From: an uncultured Chlorobiota bacterium
GTDB taxonomy: Bacteria > Bacteroidota > Bacteroidia > Bacteroidales > JAADGE01
Direction of reading: 5' to 3'
Length of the DNA: 64,000 nucleotides
Assembly: GCA_947311255.1 (NCBI GenBank)
Contig: CAMZKL010000032.1
Span: 1-64,000 of the forward strand
Positions within the stretch are counted from its first letter, which is position 1, and each line of letters opens with the position of its first letter. The notes under the pieces were generated by a model, which searched no databases, was not told where the DNA came from, and saw only the letters and a program-made list of their open reading frames with translations. Both the position numbers and the translations under genes were made by a program. This document shows, one piece after another, positions 18,555 through 28,202 of the stretch.

Positions 18555-19997
18555 ATGTATAAAACCAAAACATTTCTTCTTTATATTATTGCAATAATAT
18601 ATATTATCGCAAGTGCCTATTTTATTGCAAAAGAAGATGTCTTATTTGTAACACTTATAAATATAATACCTTTTATTTTAATTTTGGTTTATATAACAGT
18701 TATTTCTTTAGACAAACTTTTATTTTTAATTATTTTTCTCACACCTATTTCTATTCCTGCAACATATTTTATTCCAGGACTTGAGAACAACATAAGTTTA
18801 CCCGTAGAACCACTACTCTTTGGTGTTTTAATTCTTTTTATTGTAAAATTATTATTTGAAAAAAAATACGACAAAAACATATTTAAACATCCTATTGCAA
18901 TTGCTATATTTATAAATATTATTTGGATGTTTGTTACATCTATAAGTAGCACAATGCCAATTGTATCCTTTAAATTTCTTCTATCCAGAATGTGGTTTTT
19001 AGCAACTTTCTTTTTTTTAGCTGCACACTTATTTAAAGACATAAAAAACATTTACACATATCTTTGGCTTTTTATAATAGGTTTTTCAATAGTTGTAATA
19101 TATGCTCTATATTCGCACAGTATTGTTGGACTATTTAATCAAAAAGCATCAAATCAAGCAGTTAGACCATTTCTTCCAGACCACACATCTTATGCTGCTA
19201 TAATTGCAATGCTTATTCCATTTGTGATTGGAATGTTTGGGATAAAAAGGTTTAATAAGTTAAAACGCTGGCTTTTTGCAATTACTTTGTTTATTTTATT
19301 TATCGGTATTATTTTTTCATATACTCGAGCTGCATGGCTAAGCTTAATTGGAGCTCTGTTTGTATATTTAATAATGCTTTTTAAAATAAAATTTAAAATC
19401 ATACTCCTAACTACAATTTCAATAATTGCAATATTTTTTACTTTTAAAACACAAATTTTTATCTCTCTTGAAAGAAACAACCAAGATTCAAACGACAATT
19501 TTACAGAACACATAGAATCTATGTCAAACATATCAACAGATGCCTCAAATTTAGAAAGAATAAACAGATGGAACTCTGCAATAAGAATGTTTAAAGATAA
19601 ACCTATTTTTGGTTTTGGTCCTGCAACATATATGTTTAAATATGCTCCTTATCAACTTGCATCAGAAAAAACAATTATAAGTACAAATTCCGGAGATGTT
19701 GGCAATGCACATAGCGAGTATTTAGGTCCTTTATCTGAATCCGGTCTATTTGGATTTTTAAGCATTATTCTAGTCTTTATTCTTACAGGATATACTGCAG
19801 TTAATTTATACAACAAAAGTACAAATACTGAAATAAAGCTACTTGTAATGGTTCTATTTTTAGGTCTTATTACATACTATATACACGGAGTTCTGAACAA
19901 TTTCTTAGATTTAGTGAAAAATTCTGCTATTTTTTGGGGGTTTACAGCTGCTATTCTAGCTTTAGATCTCTACCACAACAAAAAAAACATTTCATAA
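18555..19997 (+). CDS. O-antigen ligase/polymerase family protein
   Basis: Polytopic; 'FSYTRAAWLSLIGALFVYL', 'KPIFGFGPATYMFKYAPYQ', 'NAHSEYLGPLSESGLFGFLSII' Wzy_C motifs. Confidence 0.85.
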   Translation: MYKTKTFLLYIIAIIYIIASAYFIAKEDVLFVTLINIIPFILILVYITVISLDKLLFLIIFLTPISIPATYFIPGLENNISLPVEPLLFGVLILFIVKLLFEKKYDKNIFKHPIAIAIFINIIWMFVTSISSTMPIVSFKFLLSRMWFLATFFFLAAHLFKDIKNIYTYLWLFIIGFSIVVIYALYSHSIVGLFNQKASNQAVRPFLPDHTSYAAIIAMLIPFVIGMFGIKRFNKLKRWLFAITLFILFIGIIFSYTRAAWLSLIGALFVYLIMLFKIKFKIILLTTISIIAIFFTFKTQIFISLERNNQDSNDNFTEHIESMSNISTDASNLERINRWNSAIRMFKDKPIFGFGPATYMFKYAPYQLASEKTIISTNSGDVGNAHSEYLGPLSESGLFGFLSIILVFILTGYTAVNLYNKSTNTEIKLLVMVLFLGLITYYIHGVLNNFLDLVKNSAIFWGFTAAILALDLYHNKKNIS

Positions 19998-20110
19998 TTC
20001 CTCCTTCCCAATAAATATATTTAACAAAATCCTTGTTTAGAATCAATCTAAATTCATATATTTGCATACTATTTATAAACAGACTTATTAAACATAACAA
20101 TTTAAAAACA

Positions 20111-21241
20111 ATGAAATATAGTTTAGAACAAATACTAACAGTTCTCTCTGAAATAAAAGACCCTGATAGCGGAAAAGATTTAATTAGTTTAAATGCAATT
20201 GAATCACTAGTTTCAGAAGATAACAAAATCTCATTTTCAATTAATTTACCAAAAAATCCTTTTTTAAAATCTATTGAAAAAGCATGTATAAAAACTATTG
20301 CATCTAAACTTTCAGAAGATGTAAAAGTTGAAATTAAACCTGCAATTAAAAAAATTGACTTCAAAAAGATTTCATTTGGTAGGACTGACGAACAAAAAAT
20401 CCTTCCTGGTGTAAAGAATATTTTGGCAGTTGCCTCTGGAAAAGGAGGAGTTGGAAAATCAACAGTTTCAGTAAATCTTGCAATAGCCTTAGCTAAAACA
20501 GGAGCAAAAGTTGGTCTTTTAGATGCAGATGTTTACGGTCCTTCCATTCCAAAAATGTTAGGAGTTGAAGATGCTAGACCGGAAATTAAAAAAATAAATG
20601 GAAAAGATATTATTGTTCCTATTGAAAAACAAGGAATAAAAATGCTTTCAATAGGTTTCTTTGTAAAACCTGAAGACGCACTAATTTGGAGAGGAGCAAT
20701 GGCAACAAGTGCCATTAACCAGTTTGTTAAAGATGCTGACTGGGGAGAATTAGATTATTTTTTAATTGATTTACCACCCGGAACAGGAGATATTCATTTA
20801 ACAATAGTTCAAGCAATGCCGGTTACTGCAGCAGTTATTGTAAGCACACCTCAACAAGTTGCACTAGCAGATGCACTCAGAGGTGTTAGTATGTTTAGAG
20901 CAGAAAAAATTGAAGTCCCAATTATTGGGTTTATCGAAAATATGGCTTGGTTTACACCAGAGGAACTTCCTGAAAATAAGTATTATATATTTGGGAAAGA
21001 TGGTTTAAAAGATTTAGCTTTCAGAATGGACATTCCATTATTAGGACAAATCCCTATTGTTCAGAGCATTAGAGAAGCCGGAGATGAAGGAAAACCGGTA
21101 TCACTAGACGAAACAACCCCAATGGGCAAAGCATTTAACGATTTAGCAAAAGAAATAGCAATTAAAATTGAAGAAAGAAATGCAAATTTAGATCCAACAA
21201 AAAAAGTAGAAATTGACCCAGATGCAAGTTGTTCTGCATAA
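20111..21241 (+). CDS. mrp: Mrp/NBP35 family ATP-binding protein (Fe-S carrier)
   Basis: N-terminal MIP18-like domain plus 'VASGKGGVGKSTVSVNLA', 'DYFLIDLPPGTGDIHLT'; ATG 20111. Confidence 0.93.
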   Translation: MKYSLEQILTVLSEIKDPDSGKDLISLNAIESLVSEDNKISFSINLPKNPFLKSIEKACIKTIASKLSEDVKVEIKPAIKKIDFKKISFGRTDEQKILPGVKNILAVASGKGGVGKSTVSVNLAIALAKTGAKVGLLDADVYGPSIPKMLGVEDARPEIKKINGKDIIVPIEKQGIKMLSIGFFVKPEDALIWRGAMATSAINQFVKDADWGELDYFLIDLPPGTGDIHLTIVQAMPVTAAVIVSTPQQVALADALRGVSMFRAEKIEVPIIGFIENMAWFTPEELPENKYYIFGKDGLKDLAFRMDIPLLGQIPIVQSIREAGDEGKPVSLDETTPMGKAFNDLAKEIAIKIEERNANLDPTKKVEIDPDASCSA

Positions 21242-21284
21242 AACAAATAATTAAATATATATCTTCATCATAAAATAAGAAATA

Positions 21285-21530
21285 ATGGATGAAACAAAAA
21301 AGAAAACTTATATTAAAAGAATTCTTAAAGTTCTTGAATTAGTAAGACCTTATTTGAATTCAGATGGTGGAGATATTGAATTTGTGAGTTTACAAGAAGA
21401 CCTAACTGTTCACGTAAAACTTGTTGGTGCATGTGGAACGTGTCCTATGAGTATTCAGACACTAAAATTTGGAGTAGAGAATGCACTTCGAAATGCAATT
21501 CCTGAAATCAAAGAAGTTGTTGCAGTTTAA
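21285..21530 (+). CDS. NifU-like C-terminal domain protein
   Basis: 'VRPYLNSDGGDIEFVSL...VKLVGACGTCPMSIQTLKFGVENALR' (CGTCP motif). Confidence 0.93.
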   Translation: MDETKKKTYIKRILKVLELVRPYLNSDGGDIEFVSLQEDLTVHVKLVGACGTCPMSIQTLKFGVENALRNAIPEIKEVVAV

Positions 21531-21567
21531 AAAATTATCCTTACCTTTGGTTAAAAACAAAGAACTT

Positions 21568-22038
21568 ATGCTAAACAAAGAAGATTTTATGGCAGAAGCC
21601 ATCAAGTTATCCAGAGAAAGTGTAAAAAATGGAGGTGGTCCTTTTGGTGCTGTAATTGTAAAAAACAATAAAATAATTGCTACAGCAAGCAATCGTGTAA
21701 CTATTGACAATGACCCTACTGCTCATGCAGAAGTTTCAGCAATTAGAATAGCAGCAAAAAAACTTAATACTTTTGATTTATCTGGTTGTGAAATTTACAC
21801 TTCTTGTGAACCTTGTCCAATGTGCTTTGGTGCAGTTTACTGGGCAAGGTTAGATAAATTATACTTTGGAAACTCAAAAAATGACGCGAAAAATATTGGA
21901 TTTGACGATTCTTTTATTTATGAGGAAATTGACTTGCCATTTAACAAAAGAAAAATTCCCAACATTCAACTTATGAAGAATGAAGCAATAAAAGCATTTA
22001 AAGATTGGGAAAACAAAAAAGACAAAATTGAATATTAA
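21568..22038 (+). CDS. Nucleoside deaminase (cytidine/guanine deaminase-like)
   Basis: 'GGGPFGAVIVKNNKIIA', 'DPTAHAEVSAIR', 'YTSCEPCPMCFGAVYWAR' zinc-binding motifs; ATG 21568 preferred over 21481, which overlaps the NifU-like gene. Confidence 0.88.
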   Translation: MLNKEDFMAEAIKLSRESVKNGGGPFGAVIVKNNKIIATASNRVTIDNDPTAHAEVSAIRIAAKKLNTFDLSGCEIYTSCEPCPMCFGAVYWARLDKLYFGNSKNDAKNIGFDDSFIYEEIDLPFNKRKIPNIQLMKNEAIKAFKDWENKKDKIEY

Positions 22039-22796
22039 TGTTTTTTATACTATCTAAAACTCTATCTTTTTTATTATCACCTCTACTGTGGATAGTTTTA
22101 ATTTTATTTTTAGGCATTATAGCAAAACACAGAAAGAAGAAAAAAAAGCTACTAATAACAGCTTTGTTTCTTCTTTTCTTCTTTTCAAATAGTTTTATTT
22201 TCTCTATAATAAAATCTACAATTGACACAGAAGCAATAAAATATGAAAATCTTAAAAAACAATACGAATATGGAATTGTTCTTGGGGGATTTTCATCATA
22301 CGACAAAGACTTCAACAGATTAAACTTTCATAAAGCATCTGACAGACTCTGGCAAGCAATACTTCTTTACAAAAAGCATAAAATAAATAAATTTCTTATA
22401 AGTGGAGGTTCAGGAAAACTTTTTAATAATAAGTATAAAGAAGCAGATTTTATTAAATCTTACTTAATTTCAATTGGTGTTCCTAAAGTTGACATATTAA
22501 TTGAAAATAAATCTGAAAATACTTTTGAGAATGCTATTAATTCAGTTAAAATTTTAAAACAGGAAAAAAACTATAAATATTTACTAGTTACATCTTCTTT
22601 ACACACACTAAGAGCAAAAAAATGTTTTGAAAAAGCAGGATTAAAAGTTGATGTTTTCCCTACAAATTATATTTCATATAAAAACTTAAACTTTAATGAT
22701 TATTTAATTCCAAATTCAGCAGTATTATTTTCTTGGAACGAATTAATACATGAGATAACCGGATTGACAATATATAAGATTTCAGGAAAAATTTAA
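22038..22796 (+). CDS. YdcF/ElyC family (DUF218) membrane protein
   Basis: 'YEYGIVLGGFSS', 'FLISGGSGKLF', 'ENKSENTFENAINSVKIL', 'LLVTSSLHTLRAKKCFEKAG'; start overlaps preceding stop (TAATG). Confidence 0.85.
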   Translation: MFFILSKTLSFLLSPLLWIVLILFLGIIAKHRKKKKKLLITALFLLFFFSNSFIFSIIKSTIDTEAIKYENLKKQYEYGIVLGGFSSYDKDFNRLNFHKASDRLWQAILLYKKHKINKFLISGGSGKLFNNKYKEADFIKSYLISIGVPKVDILIENKSENTFENAINSVKILKQEKNYKYLLVTSSLHTLRAKKCFEKAGLKVDVFPTNYISYKNLNFNDYLIPNSAVLFSWNELIHEITGLTIYKISGKI

Positions 22797-22866
22797 TTGC
22801 TTTTCAATATTAATAGTTGGAGATATAATGATATTTTCATATTTTAGCAATCAGAAACAAATTCTC

Positions 22867-24351
22867 ATGACAAAAATAAACAAAATACTTATTGCTAACA
22901 GAGGAGAAATTGCTGTTAGAGTTATTCGTTCTGCAAAGGAACTTGGGATTAAAACAGTTGCTGTTTATTCAGAAGCAGATAGAAATTCTCCACACGTTAA
23001 ATATGCTGATGAAGCTGTTCTATTAGGACCTGCTGCCTCTGCTGACTCTTATCTTCTTGGAGATAAAATTATAGATTTTTGTAAAAAATTAAATGTTGAT
23101 GCTATACATCCTGGTTATGGATTTCTTTCAGAAAATGCAGATTTTGCTCAAAAAATTTCTAATGCAGGAATAATTTTCATTGGCCCGGAGCCAGAAGCTA
23201 TTCGTTTAATGGGCGATAAACTTAAGGCCAAAGAAACGGTTAAAGAATACAACATTCCAATGATTCCGGGAACTGCCAATGCAATTACGAACATTGAAGA
23301 AGCAAAGGTTATTGCAAAAAAAATAGGATATCCAATTTTAATAAAAGCCGCGGCAGGAGGTGGAGGAAAGGGGATGCGTTCAGTTTTCAACCCTGACAAT
23401 TTTGAAGAACAAATGAAACTTGCCGTGAATGAAGCAACTTCTGCTTTTGGAAATGGCTCAGTTTTTATTGAAAAGTTTTTTACTTCTCCTCGACATATTG
23501 AAATTCAAATAATGGCAGATAATTTTGGTAACACTGTATATATGTTTGAGAGAGAATGCTCTATTCAAAGAAGGCATCAAAAAGTTATTGAAGAAGCTCC
23601 TTCTGCAATTTTAACACCTGCGCTTAGAGAAAAAATGGGAAAAACGGCTGTTAATGTTGCAAAATCTTGTAATTATTCCGGAGCAGGCACAGTTGAGTTT
23701 CTTTATAATGATGGAAATTTTTACTTTCTTGAAATGAACACTCGCCTTCAAGTTGAACATCCTGTTACTGAACTAATTACAGGCATTGATTTAGTAAAAG
23801 AACAAATAAGAGTTGCCGAAGGAAAAGAACTAAGTTTTTCACAGGAAGATTTAAAAATTAACGGACATGCAATTGAGTTACGTGTGTATGCTGAAGATCC
23901 TAAAAATAATTTCATGCCTGATATTGGAAAATTAGAAACTTACCAAAAACCCGAAGGCATTGGAGTTAGGGTTGATGATGGTTTTGAAGAAGGAATGACT
24001 ATTCCTATTTATTACGATCCTATGATTTCTAAACTTTGCACCTATGGCAGAACACGTGAAGAGGCAATGCAGCGTATGATAAGAGCTATTGATGATTTTA
24101 AAATCATTGGAATTCAAACAACTCTTCCATTTGGAAAATATGTTATGCAACACGAAGTTTTTAAATCAGGAAACTATAGTACAGCATTTGTAAATGATTA
24201 TTTTTCTCCTGAAAAACTTTCTGTTTCAGAAGCATCAGACGAGGAAATAATTGCAGCAATTTTTGCTGTGAAAATAACTGATGAAAACAAACATAAAGTT
24301 ATAACACAGACATCAAACATAAAATCTAACTGGAAACTAAAGAGGACGTAA
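22867..24351 (+). CDS. accC: Biotin carboxylase subunit of an acyl-CoA carboxylase
   Basis: 'ILIANRGEIAVRVIRSAKELGIKTVAVYSEAD', 'IKAAAGGGGKGMR', 'FLEMNTRLQVEHPVTE'; ATG 22867. Confidence 0.9.
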   Translation: MTKINKILIANRGEIAVRVIRSAKELGIKTVAVYSEADRNSPHVKYADEAVLLGPAASADSYLLGDKIIDFCKKLNVDAIHPGYGFLSENADFAQKISNAGIIFIGPEPEAIRLMGDKLKAKETVKEYNIPMIPGTANAITNIEEAKVIAKKIGYPILIKAAAGGGGKGMRSVFNPDNFEEQMKLAVNEATSAFGNGSVFIEKFFTSPRHIEIQIMADNFGNTVYMFERECSIQRRHQKVIEEAPSAILTPALREKMGKTAVNVAKSCNYSGAGTVEFLYNDGNFYFLEMNTRLQVEHPVTELITGIDLVKEQIRVAEGKELSFSQEDLKINGHAIELRVYAEDPKNNFMPDIGKLETYQKPEGIGVRVDDGFEEGMTIPIYYDPMISKLCTYGRTREEAMQRMIRAIDDFKIIGIQTTLPFGKYVMQHEVFKSGNYSTAFVNDYFSPEKLSVSEASDEEIIAAIFAVKITDENKHKVITQTSNIKSNWKLKRT

Positions 24352-24353
24352 AA

Positions 24354-25664
24354 TTATTCTTCTATTTTTAATTTTATTTGCTTAATTTTTCTATTGTCTG
24401 ACGATTCAATCGTAAAGTTGTATTTGCCAATCTTTATAAGTTTGCCTTTTTTGGGTATTTCTCCTAGTTTTTCAAGTATAAGCCCTGCTAATGAATCAGA
24501 CTCTCCTCTCATTGTTTCAAAAATATCTTCTTTAATTTCTAAAACTTTATAAAAATCATTTAATAAAATTTTCCCATCAAAGATATAGTTTTTTTTATCT
24601 ATTTTTTTAAACAAATTTTCTTCTGTGTCTTTCTCATCACTAATTTCACCAACAATTTCCTCAATAATATCTTCCATTGTTGCAATTCCTAGAAATCCTC
24701 CATATTCATCAGTAACAATAGACATATGCATTTTTTTAAGTCTAAAATCTTCAAGTAAATCATTAATTTTCATTGTTTCCGGAACATATAAAGGTGAATT
24801 TATATGTTTTTGCCATTCGTAATTTTCTATATCAATGTTTGCTAATAAATCTTTTATTAAAAGAACCCCTTTAATGTTATCATGATTTTCTTCATAAATT
24901 GGAATTCTAGAAAAACCAGATTCTATAATTAACGATTTTAATTTGTTAAAACTAAAATTAATATCAGCAGCAACAACATCAACTCTTGGCTTCATAACTT
25001 CTTTAACATCAATACTTCCAAAAGTAACAATTCTTTCAAGTATGGTTTTATCTTGTTTAATATCAGCCTCTGTAAGTTCAAGGGCATCAGATAAATCCTC
25101 TACGGAAATATTCTGTTTCATTTTCAATCTTTTATTTACAAAAGATGTAGATTTTATAAGAATATTACTTACGGGAGAGAATAGTTTCATTGAAATTGAC
25201 AAAGGTATTGCAGTAAAATAGGCAAATTTAAGCGATGCTTCTGTTGCATATACTTTTGGAATTATTTCTCCAAATAACAACAGAAGAAAAGTAATTACAA
25301 CTACCTGTATTAAAAAAGTTGCCCAAGCTGGTGTTTCTGAAAAATCAAAAGCACTATTCATGACATACGCAGAAAGCATAACTATTCCGACATTTATAAA
25401 ATTATTTGCAATTAAAATTGTTGCTAAAAGTTTTTGTGGTTTTTTTAACAAATTCAAAATGTAATTACTTTTTTTAGAATCTGCTTCTTTCAAGATATTT
25501 TTATTTGAAGGAGAAAGAGAGAAAAAAGCTACTTCTGAACCTGATACTAATGCAGAAGAAAAGAGAAGAACAACAATCCCTAGTATTCCAAAATATATGG
25601 TTGAAGTTATTTCGTTTAAAACTACACTAAGATTAATAAGGTTTAATAGAGGCTCGGGGTCCAA
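24354..25664 (-). CDS. gldE: Gliding motility-associated protein GldE (CNNM/CBS/CorC_HlyC domains)
   Basis: DUF21 membrane domain 'FSSALVSGSEVAFFSL', CBS pair, 'GGFLGIATMEDIIEEIVGEISDE'; next to ssb as is common in Bacteroidota. Confidence 0.82.
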   Translation of the reverse strand: MDPEPLLNLINLSVVLNEITSTIYFGILGIVVLLFSSALVSGSEVAFFSLSPSNKNILKEADSKKSNYILNLLKKPQKLLATILIANNFINVGIVMLSAYVMNSAFDFSETPAWATFLIQVVVITFLLLLFGEIIPKVYATEASLKFAYFTAIPLSISMKLFSPVSNILIKSTSFVNKRLKMKQNISVEDLSDALELTEADIKQDKTILERIVTFGSIDVKEVMKPRVDVVAADINFSFNKLKSLIIESGFSRIPIYEENHDNIKGVLLIKDLLANIDIENYEWQKHINSPLYVPETMKINDLLEDFRLKKMHMSIVTDEYGGFLGIATMEDIIEEIVGEISDEKDTEENLFKKIDKKNYIFDGKILLNDFYKVLEIKEDIFETMRGESDSLAGLILEKLGEIPKKGKLIKIGKYNFTIESSDNRKIKQIKLKIEE

Positions 25665-25690
25665 GTTAAAAGGTTTTTAGTTATTAATAA

Positions 25691-25724
25691 AAGAAAGATA
25701 TTGTTCGGAAACAATATCTTTCTT
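25691..25724 (-). terminator. Strong hairpin, putative ssb terminator
   Basis: Perfect 15-bp stem AAGAAAGATATTGTT-cgga-AACAATATCTTTCTT; reads into TTTTATTAATAA on the minus strand just after the ssb stop. Confidence 0.75.
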
Positions 25725-25740
25725 CAAAAATTGCAATTTA

Positions 25741-26178
25741 TTAAAAGGGTAAGTCATCAACATCCTCAAAACTTTCAGTTTCAGGTTCTTGTATATTTGG
25801 TTTTGAAACATCTTTAGCGTCAGGTGCTTGGTATTTGGGTTTATCACTATCTTCTCTACTATCAAGCATTGTTAATTCTCGGCATAAAATCTCTGTAAAA
25901 TATTTAGTTTCTCCATCTTTTTCATATTTTCGGTGCGTAAGTTTTCCTTCAACATAAAGTTTAGAACCTTTTTTTACATACTTTTCTACAACTTTTGCCA
26001 GACCTCTCCACACAACAATACTGTGCCATTCCGTATTTGTTACACGTTCTCCATCTTTATTTTTGTATGTTTCATTTGTTGCAATTCTAAATTTTGCAAC
26101 TGGCACATCTTCTTTTACATAAGTTACTTCCGGGTCGTTACCCACATTTCCGATAAGAATTACTTTATTTACTGACAT
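25741..26178 (-). CDS. ssb: Single-stranded DNA-binding protein
   Basis: 'MSVNKVILIGNVGNDPEVTY', 'TEWHSIVVWRGLAKVVEKYVKKGSKLYVEGKL', acidic tail ending DVDDLPF. Confidence 0.96.
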   Translation of the reverse strand: MSVNKVILIGNVGNDPEVTYVKEDVPVAKFRIATNETYKNKDGERVTNTEWHSIVVWRGLAKVVEKYVKKGSKLYVEGKLTHRKYEKDGETKYFTEILCRELTMLDSREDSDKPKYQAPDAKDVSKPNIQEPETESFEDVDDLPF

Positions 26179-26271
26179 AATAGAATTATTTTAATTATAA
26201 ACTTGATTTCAAAATTCAAATTTATACATTTTTATTATAACTAAATAGGTTTTATGAAAAATAAAATAAAA

Positions 26272-26826
26272 TTAGTCTGTAAATACACCAATTGTATCTA
26301 ATTTTAGAAAAGGAGTTTTATCGAGATTACTTCTATTTAAGTCTCTATCAATCATAAAAAACTCAAACATAATGGAATCATACAATAAAGTATCATTTTT
26401 ATATGAAAAAGTTAAATCTATATAAACATCTGCAATTAATGTTTTATTTTGTCCGAGTGGTCTTATGTCCGGAATTATTGAATTATATCTGTCAAATGAA
26501 TCTACAATTATAGTATCTCCATTTTTAATCTCATAAAGAATTGAGAAGAAGTTATTAATATACATTGAGTCAACATCCAGCCCAATTTCTTCTTCGGGTT
26601 GAAGTCCAACATTTCCATCTCCATCAATTAGTCCGAATTTTAATTTATAGGCTTTTACTTTAAAGGTATCGCTTCCAAGTATTTCATATGCATCGAAAAG
26701 TTTAACTTCTTTAAAATCTATTTCAGGTATTTCTGAATAAGAGGGAGGTTTCGGGCATGCGAACAGAAACGATATCCCTAGTAATAGGAAGAAAATTTTT
26801 TTTATATTTTTAAAATTAAGTTTCAA
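26272..26826 (-). CDS. Hypothetical lipoprotein
   Basis: 184 aa, lipobox-like 'LLGISFLFACPKPP'. Confidence 0.65.
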   Translation of the reverse strand: MKLNFKNIKKIFFLLLGISFLFACPKPPSYSEIPEIDFKEVKLFDAYEILGSDTFKVKAYKLKFGLIDGDGNVGLQPEEEIGLDVDSMYINNFFSILYEIKNGDTIIVDSFDRYNSIIPDIRPLGQNKTLIADVYIDLTFSYKNDTLLYDSIMFEFFMIDRDLNRSNLDKTPFLKLDTIGVFTD

Positions 26827-26831
26827 AATTT

Positions 26832-28139
26832 TTATTTATTTCTAAAAAATAGTTTTAAAGGTACTCCCGTGAAATTATAATGTTCTCTTAATTTATTCTC
26901 CAAATATCTTTTGTATGAGTCTTTTATATATTTTGGAAAATTGCAAAAGAAAGCAAATGTTGGCGAATAAGTTGGTAATTGTGTAACGAATTTTATCTTA
27001 ATATATTTTCCTTTGTGTGAAGGTGGTTGAAAATTTTCTATCTCCTTAAGCATAACAGTATTAAGCTCAGGAGTTGGTATTTTTCTTTTCCTATTTTCAT
27101 TTACTTCAATTGCTGTTTCTAAGGCCTTAAAAATTCTTTGTTTTGTTAGTGCAGAAACAAAAAGTATAGGAACATCGTTAAAAGGAGCTAATTTTTGTCT
27201 AATTTCTTCTTCAATCTTTTTAATTGTATTTGTTTCTTTTTCTGCAAGATCCCATTTATTCATTAATACAACAACTCCTTTGCTGTTTTTTTGTATTAAA
27301 TTGTAAATTGCTAAATCTTGGGCTTCTACACCTCTCTGAGCATCAATCATTAACAAGCAGACATCGGAATTTTCAATTGTCCTTATTGCTCTCATAACTG
27401 AGTAAAATTCAATATTTTCTGAAACTTTTGCTTTTTTTCTTATACCTGCTGTATCAACTAGAATAAAATCATGCCCAAACTTATTATAGTGAGTATTAAT
27501 AGAATCTCTTGTTGTTCCTGAAATAGAGGTTACAATATTCCTGTCCTCTCCTATTAGTGAATTTATTAATGATGATTTTCCTGCATTTGGTCTTCCTACA
27601 ACAGCAAAACGTGGAAGTTCGCTTTCTTCTTGAAATTCTTCTCTTTCTGGAAATGCTTTTACAAGCTCATCTAACATATCGCCAGTTCCGGAACCGTTTA
27701 TTGAAGAAATATTATATAATTCAGGCAATCCTAGTTTATAAAAAATATTTGCATCATATTGCAATGCGGAATTATCAACTTTATTAACTAATAAAAATAT
27801 TGGTTTTTTAGTTTTCCTCAATATTTTTGCAACAGATTCATCTAAATCTGTAATCCCTGTCATCACATCTACAACAAACATAATAACATCTGCTTCTTCA
27901 ATTGCAATAATTACTTGTTTTCTAATTTCTTCTTCAAAAACATCATCTGAGCCTTTCACATATCCTCCTGTATCAATTAAGGAAAACTCAACTCCATTCC
28001 AAATAGACTTGCCATAATGTCTATCTCTGGTTACTCCACTTGACTCATGAATTATGGCTTTTCTTTCTTGTATTAACCGATTAAAGAGTGTCGATTTTCC
28101 AACATTTGGTCTTCCTACTATTGCTGCTATATTACTCAT
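26832..28139 (-). CDS. der: Ribosome biogenesis GTPase Der (EngA)
   Basis: Two GTPase domains: '[15 protein letters not shown]', 'DTGGYV', '[15 protein letters not shown]', '[11 protein letters not shown]', KH-like C-terminus. Confidence 0.97.
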   Translation of the reverse strand: MSNIAAIVGRPNVGKSTLFNRLIQERKAIIHESSGVTRDRHYGKSIWNGVEFSLIDTGGYVKGSDDVFEEEIRKQVIIAIEEADVIMFVVDVMTGITDLDESVAKILRKTKKPIFLLVNKVDNSALQYDANIFYKLGLPELYNISSINGSGTGDMLDELVKAFPEREEFQEESELPRFAVVGRPNAGKSSLINSLIGEDRNIVTSISGTTRDSINTHYNKFGHDFILVDTAGIRKKAKVSENIEFYSVMRAIRTIENSDVCLLMIDAQRGVEAQDLAIYNLIQKNSKGVVVLMNKWDLAEKETNTIKKIEEEIRQKLAPFNDVPILFVSALTKQRIFKALETAIEVNENRKRKIPTPELNTVMLKEIENFQPPSHKGKYIKIKFVTQLPTYSPTFAFFCNFPKYIKDSYKRYLENKLREHYNFTGVPLKLFFRNK

Positions 28140-28158
28140 CTGTTTTTAATATTTTTTG

Positions 28159-28166
28159 CAAAGGTA
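28159..28166 (-). promoter_or_regulatory. Putative -7 promoter element TACCTTTG for der
   Basis: CAAAGGTA on + strand, 19 nt upstream of the der start. Confidence 0.55.
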
Positions 28167-28202
28167 TTATTTTATATCAAGCCGTCCTTATTAATAAGAA
28201 AA

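Noticed and set aside
25677-25865. 62-aa minus ORF spanning the end of ssb and the terminator hairpin
   Set aside because: Out of frame with ssb and reads through the hairpin; no recognisable protein features.
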